From NCBI RefSeq assembly GCF_000385135.1, contig NZ_ARQM01000012.1:1-64000 (forward strand): 64,000 bases of DNA, written 5' to 3'. This document shows positions 58,092 through 64,000 of this stretch, piece after piece (positions within the stretch are counted from its first letter, which is position 1; each line of letters starts with the position of its first letter). The stretch comes from Promicromonospora sukumoe 327MFSha3.1. GTDB taxonomy: Bacteria; Actinomycetota; Actinomycetes; Actinomycetales; Cellulomonadaceae. Under the pieces are notes generated by a model. The model was not told the origin of the DNA. It did no database searches and saw nothing but the letters and a program-made list of their open reading frames with translations. A program made the position numbers and the translations under genes.

Positions 58092-58475
58092 TCAGGCAGC
58101 GGCCGGGGCGTTGACGTCCGCCGGCAGCGCGTCCTTGGCGACCTGGACGAGGGCGTTGAACGCGGCCACGTCGTTGACCGCGAGCTCGGCGAGCATGCGG
58201 CGGTCGACCTCGACACCAGCGGCCTTGAGGCCCTGGATGAGGCGGTTGTAGGTCAGACCCTGCGCGCGGGACGCAGCGTTGATGCGCTGGATCCACAGCT
58301 TGCGGAAGTCGCCCTTGCGCACCTTCCGGTCACGGTAGGCGTAGACGAGCGAGTGGGTGACCTGCTCCTTCGCCTTCCGGTAGAGGCGCGAGCGCTGGCC
58401 GCGGTAACCGGCGGCGCGCTCGAGGGTCGTACGGCGCTTCTTCTGGGCATTTACTGCCCGCTTCACGCGTGCCAC
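58092..58475 (-). CDS. rplT: 50S ribosomal protein L20
   Basis: A 127-aa rRNA-binding assembly protein, starting [32 protein letters not shown] and [21 protein letters not shown] are conserved (given in part). AAGGAG seven bases before the GTG supports the start. Third gene of infC-rpmI-rplT, 68 nt after rpmI. Confidence 0.98.
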   Translation of the reverse strand: MARVKRAVNAQKKRRTTLERAAGYRGQRSRLYRKAKEQVTHSLVYAYRDRKVRKGDFRKLWIQRINAASRAQGLTYNRLIQGLKAAGVEVDRRMLAELAVNDVAAFNALVQVAKDALPADVNAPAAA

Positions 58476-58543
58476 GTGAGACTCCTTGTTACTTCGGGCT
58501 GGAAGGGTTCCTGGCGGCGCACGTCAGGCGCGCGCCACGGGGG

Positions 58544-58738
58544 TCACTTACCGAGCAGCTTCTTGATCTTCTTGACGTCGGCCGGTGCAACGACCTGGTC
58601 CACGGCCAGACGACGCGTACGACGGCTGGACTTGTGCTCGAGGTAGTGGCGGGCGTTGGTCTGCTCGCGCATGACCTTGCCGCTACCCGTGACCCGGAAC
58701 CGCTTCTTGGAGCCGGAGTGCGTCTTGTTCTTCGGCAT
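58544..58738 (-). CDS. rpmI: 50S ribosomal protein L35
   Basis: A 64-aa basic protein, starting [20 protein letters not shown], with [12 protein letters not shown] and [10 protein letters not shown] at the end. Typical length. It lies 102 nt downstream of infC in the conserved infC-rpmI-rplT order. Confidence 0.98.
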   Translation of the reverse strand: MPKNKTHSGSKKRFRVTGSGKVMREQTNARHYLEHKSSRRTRRLAVDQVVAPADVKKIKKLLGK

Positions 58739-58840
58739 GACTGCCGTCTCTCCTCATGTCGGTCGACCGTTGCTGGAACGGCGACGTTTACCTGGGCCGG
58801 TAAGCCGGCCCGGTGTCGTGGTGGTCTTGGGGACCTGGCC

Positions 58841-59791
58841 TCAGCCGGCGTTGCGTGGTGCTCGCGGCTTGGGGGCCACGGGCTTCGGCACCGGCTTGGG
58901 GGCCGGGGCCGGCTTCGGAGCTGCCTTGGCGGCGGGCTTCGCTGCCGGCTTCGAGGCAGCCTTGGCCGCGGGCTTCGCTGCCGGCTTCGGCGCCTCCGCC
59001 GGGGCGGGGGCCTCCGCGACCGGCTCGGGCTCGGGCTCCGGCTCGACGACGGCTTCCTCGACGACCGGCTCCTCGACCGCGGGCTCCTCGACGGGCTCCG
59101 GCGCGACGACTGCGGCCGACTCCTCGACGGGGGCCTCGACGGCCTCGGTGACCTGGTCCTCGGCGAGCTCGTCGCCCTCGGGCGCCTCGGCCGCACGGGC
59201 CTGCGCCTTGGCCTCCGACTTGGTCATCCGGCCCGCGTTGATCTCCGTAGCGCGCTTGCGCTGCTCGACCTTGGCGTCAGCCTTCTTCTTGACCGGCCCG
59301 AGGACCATGGTCATGTTTCGGCCGTCCTGCTTGGGCATGGACTCGACGAAACCGAGATCGGCCACGTCCTCCGCCAGGCGCTCCAGCAGGCGACGACCCA
59401 TCTCCGGGCGCGACTGCTCGCGACCACGGAACATGATCATGACCTTGACCTTGTCGCCGGCCGAGAGGAACCGCTCGACGTGGCCCTTCTTGGTGCCGTA
59501 GTCGTGCGGGTCGATCTTGAGGCGGAACCGGATCTCCTTGAGGACCGTGTTCGCCTGGTTGCGCCGGGCTTCCCGCGCCTTCATGTCGGACTCGTACTTG
59601 AACTTGCCGAAGTCCATGAGCTTGGCGACGGGCGGGCGGGCGTCCGGCGCGACCTCGACGAGGTCGAGGTCAGCGTCCTGGGCGAGCTTCAGGGCGACCG
59701 CCGTGGCAACCACGCCGACCTGCTCCCCGCCAGGACCGATGAGACGGACCTCGGGGACACGGATCCGGTCGTTGATGCGAGGCTCGGTGAT
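58841..59791 (-). CDS. infC: Translation initiation factor IF-3 with long C-terminal extension; ATC start
   Basis: IF-3 binds the 30S subunit and checks the start codon. The 316-aa product is much longer than the usual 180: the N-domain ([20 protein letters not shown]) and C-domain ([24 protein letters not shown]) end near residue 180. They are followed by an acidic Glu/Pro/Val stretch and a Lys/Pro/Ala-rich basic tail ([18 protein letters not shown]). I place the start at ATC 59791, seven bases after AAGGAG (59804-59799). No ATG, GTG or TTG lies at a suitable distance. Non-AUG infC starts are known to allow IF-3 self-regulation. Confidence 0.95.
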   Translation of the reverse strand: MTEPRINDRIRVPEVRLIGPGGEQVGVVATAVALKLAQDADLDLVEVAPDARPPVAKLMDFGKFKYESDMKAREARRNQANTVLKEIRFRLKIDPHDYGTKKGHVERFLSAGDKVKVMIMFRGREQSRPEMGRRLLERLAEDVADLGFVESMPKQDGRNMTMVLGPVKKKADAKVEQRKRATEINAGRMTKSEAKAQARAAEAPEGDELAEDQVTEAVEAPVEESAAVVAPEPVEEPAVEEPVVEEAVVEPEPEPEPVAEAPAPAEAPKPAAKPAAKAASKPAAKPAAKAAPKPAPAPKPVPKPVAPKPRAPRNAG

Positions 59792-60158
59792 GGTGATGCT
59801 CCTTGGAAGTCGTTGATCGACCACCAGGAACGGGAAATGGCCCCCGCCCTGAACACAGGTGGAGGCCATCACGAGGAAAGGACACGCTGCTCCGGCAACA
59901 GCACCGCCGGACCTTCGTACCCGACCAAGGACCCGGACTCTGTCGGCATCTTGCGATGCGCTGTCGTGACTCGGGTGGGATGGAATCCACTTTGCGCACC
60001 CGGCTCACACCGGGTCGGTCGTGCCTACACGGTACCAGCAGGAGGAGACCACTTGCCAGGCGGGCCGGTGTGAGGTGGGCCGCCTCACATTCCACCGGGC
60101 GAAACCTGTTGCCCGGCTCAACTGGAATGATTCCAGTTTAGGGCCTAGGCTCGGGTCC
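59792..60158 (-). other. infC leader and furA/infC divergent region
   Basis: This 367-nt gap holds the infC promoter and leader on the minus strand and the furA promoter on the plus strand. An imperfect 12-bp hairpin (59837-59848 with 59858-59869) lies 33 nt before the infC Shine-Dalgarno sequence and could be an attenuator. A small hairpin CCCGG...CCGGG is at about 60000-60015. No gene is supported; a plus-strand frame entering furA from 60021 lacks a ribosome site. Confidence 0.45.
60120..60151 (+). promoter_or_regulatory. Fur/PerR-type box and -10 element of furA
   Basis: AACTGGAAT-G-ATTCCAGTT (60120-60138) is a perfect 9-1-9 palindrome, the 7-1-7 layout of Fur-family boxes. TAGGCT (60146-60151) and a 7-nt spacing to the ATG follow, so the transcript is probably leaderless and self-repressed. 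Confidence 0.75.
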
Positions 60159-60623
60159 ATGACGTCCACCGCCCCAGCCGCCGCGACGCCCGAGGACCTC
60201 CTCCGCGGCGCCGGCCTGCGCGTGACCGCCGCCCGGGTGGCGGCGCTGCGCGCGGTGGGCGAGAACCAGCACGCCACGGCCGACGCCGTGCTGGGCTCGG
60301 TCCGCGCCGAGCTCGGCACGGTGTCCGTGCAGGCGGTCTACGACGTCCTGCACGCACTGACCGACGCCGGGCTCCTGCGCCGCATCGAGCCCGCCGGGCA
60401 CCCCGCCCGCTACGAGCGCCGCACCGGCGACAACCACCACCACATCGTCTGCCGCAGCTGCGGCGCCATCGGCGACGTGGACTGCACGGTGGGCCACGCG
60501 CCCTGCCTCACCCCGAGCGACGACCACGGCTTCGTGGTCGAGACCGCCGAGGTGACGTACTGGGGGCTGTGTCCCGACTGCCGCGACCAAGGCTCCGGTG
60601 CCGACCCCACCGCGCAGCCCTGA
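60159..60623 (+). CDS. Fur-family peroxide regulator (FurA/CatR/PerR type)
   Basis: A 154-aa metalloregulator, probably sensing peroxide and repressing the catalase gene next door. The winged helix contains [11 protein letters not shown]...[40 protein letters not shown] and a C-terminal CPDC form the structural zinc site (two CxxC). The position 73 nt upstream of katA and the palindrome in its own promoter support autoregulation. The ATG at 60159 is placed by TAGGCT spacing; the longer frame is not used. Confidence 0.93.
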   Translation: MTSTAPAAATPEDLLRGAGLRVTAARVAALRAVGENQHATADAVLGSVRAELGTVSVQAVYDVLHALTDAGLLRRIEPAGHPARYERRTGDNHHHIVCRSCGAIGDVDCTVGHAPCLTPSDDHGFVVETAEVTYWGLCPDCRDQGSGADPTAQP

Positions 60624-60696
60624 CCGCAAGACCTTCCAGCCCCGCTGGAACCCCGCAAGAACCCCCGCAAGCAGCAGCAGAGGAAGGCACGTCTGA

Positions 60697-62145
60697 ATGA
60701 CTACTCCCTACACCACCACGCAGACCGGTACCCCGGTCGCCAGTGACGCACACTCGCTGACCGTCGGCGCCGACGGCGCCACGGTCCTCCACGACCGCTA
60801 CCTGGTCGAGAAGCTCGCGCAGTTCAACCGCGAGCGCATCCCGGAGCGGATCGTGCACGCCAAGGGCGGTGGCGCCTTCGGCGAGTGGGAGATCACCGGT
60901 GACGTGTCGCGGTACACGCGTGCGGCGGCCTTCCAGCCGGGCGCCAAGGGCGAGGTCGCGCTGCGCTTCTCGTCCGTGGCCGGCGAGATGGGCTCCCCCG
61001 ACACCTGGCGCGACGTGCGCGGTTTCGCGCTGCGCTTCTACACGACCGAGGGCAACCTCGACATCGTCGGCAACAACACGCCGGTCTTCTTCATCCGCGA
61101 CGCGATCAAGTTCCCGGACTTCATCCACTCGCAGAAGCGCCTCCCCTGGTCGGGCCTGCGCGACGCCGACATGCAGTGGGACTTCTGGACCCTGTCGCCG
61201 GAGTCGGCGCACCAGGTCACCTACCTCATGGGCGACCGCGGCCTGCCGGCCTCGTGGCGCGAGCTGAACGGCTACGGCTCGCACACCTACCTGTGGACGA
61301 ACGACGCGGGCGAGAAGTTCTGGGTCAAGTACCACTTCATCTCCCGCCAGGGCGTGAAGTTCCTCAGCCCGGAGGAGGGCGAGAAGATCGCCGGCGCCGA
61401 CGCGGACTACTACCGTCGCGACCTCTACGAGGCCATCGAGCGCGGCGACAACCCGGTCTGGGACATCAAGGTCCAGGTCATGCCGTACGACGACGCGAAG
61501 ACCTACCGGTTCAACCCGTTCGACCTGACCAAGGTCTGGCCGCACGCGGACTACCCGCTGATCCACTTCGGCCACTTCACGCTGAACCGGAACCCGAAGA
61601 ACCACTTCGCGGAGATCGAGCAGATCGCGCTGTCCCCGGCCAACCAGGTCCCGGGCACGGACATCTCGCCCGACAAGATGCTGATGGCCCGCGTGTTCTC
61701 CTACCCGGACGCGCAGCGCTACCGCGTGGGCACCAACTACCAGTCGGTGCCGGTCAACCAGCCGCACGCGGCTCCGGTGCACAACTACTCGCAGGACGGC
61801 TCGCAGCGCCACCACTTCAACGAGGTGGGCACGCCCAACTACGCGCCGAACTCGTTCGGTGGCCCCGTGGCCGACCCGGCCCGCGGGCACGACGGCTCCT
61901 GGGCGCAGGACGGTGAGCTGGTCCGCACCGCGGCCACGCTGCACAGCGAGGACGGCGACTTCGTCCAGCCGGGCACGCTCTACCGCGAGGTCTACGACGA
62001 CGGCGCCAAGGCCCGTCTGCTGGAGACCCTGACCGGCCAGGGCCAGTCGATCACGATCGACGAGATCCGTGAGCGCTTCTTCCAGTACTGGACGAACGTG
62101 GACGCCGAGCTGGGCGCCAAGCTGCGCGCGGCCGTCGCGGCCTGA
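60697..62145 (+). CDS. katA: Monofunctional heme catalase
   Basis: It breaks down H2O2 in the cytoplasm. The 482-aa small-subunit (clade 3) catalase has the active-site His in [15 protein letters not shown] (near 53) and Asn in [21 protein letters not shown] (given in part). The heme-ligand Tyr is in [17 protein letters not shown] (near 335). GAGGAAGG nine bases before the ATG supports the start. It is paired with the Fur-type regulator upstream, probably forming one peroxide-induced unit. Confidence 0.98.
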   Translation: MTTPYTTTQTGTPVASDAHSLTVGADGATVLHDRYLVEKLAQFNRERIPERIVHAKGGGAFGEWEITGDVSRYTRAAAFQPGAKGEVALRFSSVAGEMGSPDTWRDVRGFALRFYTTEGNLDIVGNNTPVFFIRDAIKFPDFIHSQKRLPWSGLRDADMQWDFWTLSPESAHQVTYLMGDRGLPASWRELNGYGSHTYLWTNDAGEKFWVKYHFISRQGVKFLSPEEGEKIAGADADYYRRDLYEAIERGDNPVWDIKVQVMPYDDAKTYRFNPFDLTKVWPHADYPLIHFGHFTLNRNPKNHFAEIEQIALSPANQVPGTDISPDKMLMARVFSYPDAQRYRVGTNYQSVPVNQPHAAPVHNYSQDGSQRHHFNEVGTPNYAPNSFGGPVADPARGHDGSWAQDGELVRTAATLHSEDGDFVQPGTLYREVYDDGAKARLLETLTGQGQSITIDEIRERFFQYWTNVDAELGAKLRAAVAA

Positions 62146-62160
62146 TCCAGCAGCACGCAA

Positions 62161-62195
62161 CCGAGGCCGGGCTCCCCTGGGGAGCCCGGCCTCGG
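62161..62195 (+). terminator. Perfect 17-bp hairpin terminator of katA
   Basis: CCGAGGCCGGGCTCCCC (62161-62177) and its complement (62179-62195) are separated by one base, 15 nt beyond the katA stop. Confidence 0.75.
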
Positions 62196-62214
62196 CCGTT
62201 CCCCGGGGTCACTC

Positions 62215-62295
62215 GCTGAGTCGTGTTCAGCAGGCCGGAGGCGACCGGAAACGGGCTGGTTCCGGCCGCCCGCGGCCTGCTGAACGTGACTCAGC
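62215..62295. repeat. 81-nt long inverted repeat between katA and the GH18 gene
   Basis: GCTGAGTCGTGTTCAGCAGG opens a 23-bp arm (62215-62237) that pairs with 62273-62295 with two G-U-compatible positions. An inner hairpin CCGGAA...TTCCGG is within. It follows the katA terminator and so is not needed for it; it may be a mobile palindrome or a second terminator. Confidence 0.6.
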
Positions 62296-62446
62296 CCGCG
62301 GTATGAGGGATTTCCACCGGGATCACCGGTGGTCCTTGTCCGGCCGTGGCGGCGGCGGATAGCGTCCCGAGGTGCTCCACAGCGCTTCGGCGCCGTCCGA
62401 GATGCCCACCGCACCGAGAACCGCACCGAGAACAAGGGAGCCGACC

Positions 62447-63406
62447 ATGCCCCGCTCGCTCGTCCGAATCGGCGCCGCCCTCGCGGCCGGCCTGCTGGCA
62501 CTGACCGCGGCCGCCGGCCCCGCCGCCTCCGCGCCGGACCCCGCCCCGGAACAGGCGCAGGCCCCGGCCGCCGCCTCCCACCGGGTCCTGGCCTTCTACC
62601 AGACGATCTACGAGACCGGGTCGGACGGCGTGCGCCGGTACGTCGACCCCAAGCCGCTGCTCGGCTCGGTCACCGACGTGAACGTGGGCGCGATCCACCT
62701 GAACTCCGACACGTCGCTCACGGTCAACGACATCCCGGCCGACCACGCCGAGCTCGGCGTCATGTGGGACGACCTGGCCACCATGCAGGACCAGGGCGTC
62801 ACGATCAGCGCGTTCCTCGGCGGGGCCGCACCGGGCACGTACCGCTACCTGCGCGAGGACTTCGACCGGTACTACCCGGTGCTCCGCGACTTCCTGCGCA
62901 CCTACGACCTGGACGGCGTGGACCTCGACATCGAGGAGACGTTCTCCCTGGCGGACACGGTGCACCTGATCGACGCACTGCGCGCGGACTTCGGCCCGGA
63001 CTTCATCGTGACCCTGACGCCGGTGGCGACCGACATGGCCGGCCGGACGAGCTTCTCCGGCGGCTTCTCCTACGCCGAGCTGGAGCGCCAGGCCGGCGAC
63101 CGCATCGACTGGTACAACACGCAGTTCTACTGCGGCTGGGGCGACCTGCGCACCACCACGGTCTACGACCAGATCCTCGCGAACGGCTTCACGCCGGACC
63201 GCGTGGTGGCCGGCACCGTCACCAACCCCGGCAACTGCAGCGGCTACGTGGACTGGCCCACGTTCGACGCCACGGTCGGCTCCCTGGTCGCGGCGCACCC
63301 GGACTTCGGCGGCGTCTTCGGCTGGGAGTACTTCAACTCCGTGGGGTACGACGGCGGCGGCCGGGCGTCCTGGTTCTCGCACGTACGGGACGTGGTGGGT
63401 TCCTGA
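62447..63406 (+). CDS. Secreted GH18 family glycosidase (chitinase / endo-N-acetylglucosaminidase type)
   Basis: A 319-aa exported protein. Signal peptide about 1-30 (AALAAGLLALTAAAGPAASA). The GH18 barrel has the catalytic motif DGVDLDIEE (DxxDxDxE, near 158), with the preceding ISAFLGGAAPGT strand. It ends in a VFGWEYFN strand with the expected Trp. It probably cleaves beta-1,4-GlcNAc linkages in chitin or glycoprotein N-glycans; short family members without extra domains are often ENGase-like. AAGGGAG seven bases before the ATG supports the start. Confidence 0.92.
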   Translation: MPRSLVRIGAALAAGLLALTAAAGPAASAPDPAPEQAQAPAAASHRVLAFYQTIYETGSDGVRRYVDPKPLLGSVTDVNVGAIHLNSDTSLTVNDIPADHAELGVMWDDLATMQDQGVTISAFLGGAAPGTYRYLREDFDRYYPVLRDFLRTYDLDGVDLDIEETFSLADTVHLIDALRADFGPDFIVTLTPVATDMAGRTSFSGGFSYAELERQAGDRIDWYNTQFYCGWGDLRTTTVYDQILANGFTPDRVVAGTVTNPGNCSGYVDWPTFDATVGSLVAAHPDFGGVFGWEYFNSVGYDGGGRASWFSHVRDVVGS

Positions 63407-63417
63407 CGACGTCGCGT

Positions 63418-63479
63418 GGTCGGTAGAAGGTCAGGTGGTCGGCAGCCCGGGCTGCCGACCACCTGACCTTCTACCGACC
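63418..63479. terminator. Perfect 62-bp palindrome between convergent genes
   Basis: Two 31-bp arms (63418-63448 and 63449-63479) are flawless complements with no loop; the outer ends read GGTCGGTAGAAGG and CCTTCTACCGACC. It lies 11 nt past the GH18 stop and 43 nt before the end of the oppositely oriented oxidase gene, so a bidirectional terminator is the simplest role. Confidence 0.7.
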
Positions 63480-63522
63480 GTCCTGATCAGCGGCGGAGCG
63501 TAGCGAGCGTCCGGGAAACGGA

Positions 63523-64000
63523 TCAGCGCGGGGCGACCCCGTCGTCGGCCAGGAAGCCGCCCGGGGCGAGGATGCCCGCGGGGTCGAGGACGGCCTTGAT
63601 CGCGCGCTGCAGGGCGACCTGCTCGGCGCCGAGCTCGTCGGCGAGCCAGCGCCGCTTGGCGATCCCGACGCCGTGCTCCCCGCTGATCGTGCCGCCGTGC
63701 GCGAGCGCGGCGCGGACCAGGGCGTCCGCGGCCTCGTGCAGCCGGGCCGGCGGTTCGGTCTCCCCGTGCCGGCGCGGCGTGCTCAGGCCGGGGTGCAGGT
63801 TGCCGTCGCCGGCGTGCGCGACGGCGGTCACCTCGACGTCGAACCGCCGGCCGATCTCCTCGATCGCCTCCAGGACGGGCACCAGCGCCGAGCGCGGCAC
63901 CGCGACGTCCTCGCCGACCGACCACAGGTCGGTGCGGTGGCCGCGGCCCGTGCGGCGCAGCTCGTAGTAGCGCTCGCCCTCGGCGTCGTCGAGCACCTGG
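63523..64000 (-). CDS. FAD-linked oxidase, C-terminal part (GlcD / D-lactate dehydrogenase type)
   Basis: The visible 159 codons are the C-terminal part of an FAD-binding oxidase (VAO superfamily); the N-terminal FAD-binding domain lies outside the window. VAHAGDGNLHP (near the middle) and SGEHGVGIAKRRWL with the metal or active-site His residues are family signatures. It ends LAPGGFLADDG. Such enzymes oxidise glycolate, D-lactate or 2-hydroxyacids and pass electrons to the respiratory chain. The substrate is undetermined. Confidence 0.9.
   Translation of the reverse strand, partial: QVLDDAEGERYYELRRTGRGHRTDLWSVGEDVAVPRSALVPVLEAIEEIGRRFDVEVTAVAHAGDGNLHPGLSTPRRHGETEPPARLHEAADALVRAALAHGGTISGEHGVGIAKRRWLADELGAEQVALQRAIKAVLDPAGILAPGGFLADDGVAPR

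Overview
This window is a high-GC (roughly 70% or more) stretch of an actinobacterial chromosome. Gene content and protein style point to Micrococcales, probably near the Promicromonosporaceae or Cellulomonadaceae. The evidence is secreted plant- and glycan-degrading enzymes, an F420-type luciferase-like oxidoreductase, an ArgR-containing arg operon, and many transcripts that appear leaderless. This placement is inference from gene content. I saw no rRNA, tRNA, CRISPR array, insertion sequence or phage gene.

Layout. (1) 343-5210, minus strand: glmS, a small unknown gene, tyrS, a VOC-fold protein and a WYL regulator. (2) 5361-23566: an L-fucose (or closely related 6-deoxysugar) locus. It has a CUT1 sugar transporter lacking its ATPase, an unrecognised 660-aa alpha/alpha-barrel-like protein, an RraA-like aldolase, an aldo-keto reductase of the L-fucose dehydrogenase type and a fuconolactonase-like amidohydrolase, all in one overlapping plus-strand operon. 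After an inserted PAS-GAF-PP2C phosphatase come a FadR-type GntR regulator, an SGNH esterase, a 1329-aa secreted beta-helix glycosidase candidate, an FAH-family hydrolase, an SDR and a GH29 alpha-L-fucosidase. Together they suggest release, uptake and non-phosphorylating oxidation of fucose, but no L-fuconate dehydratase is present. Three copies of one palindromic motif sit at the transporter promoter, the beta-helix gene promoter and immediately before gntR. (3) 23664-30715: an MFS exporter, an ATP-grasp protein, a PadR/permease-prefix pair, a 3-methyladenine glycosylase, a membrane-anchored unknown and a P-loop kinase. (4) 30810-39545, minus: argCJBDFRGH, fully overlapping, behind an ARG box. 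(5) 39615-48553: quinone oxidoreductase, secreted GH43 with a CBM, methyltransferase, SRPBCC protein, TPP-riboswitch-controlled tenA, LLM oxidoreductase, GH15 and a secreted unknown. (6) 48772-60158: SGNH hydrolase, SDR, pheST, ThpR, a YtfJ-like protein, VanZ, a SpoU methyltransferase, and the infC-rpmI-rplT translation operon. (7) 60159-64000: furA/catR-katA, a secreted GH18, and the 3' part of an FAD-linked oxidase.

Two signals cut across the window. First, at least ten genes have a TANNNT hexamer exactly 6-7 nt before an ATG or GTG and no Shine-Dalgarno sequence, as expected of leaderless mRNAs; this fixes several start codons. Second, many gene ends carry long, nearly perfect inverted repeats (arms of 17-34 bp, almost no T tract). 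Some of these belong to sequence families shared between distant loci.
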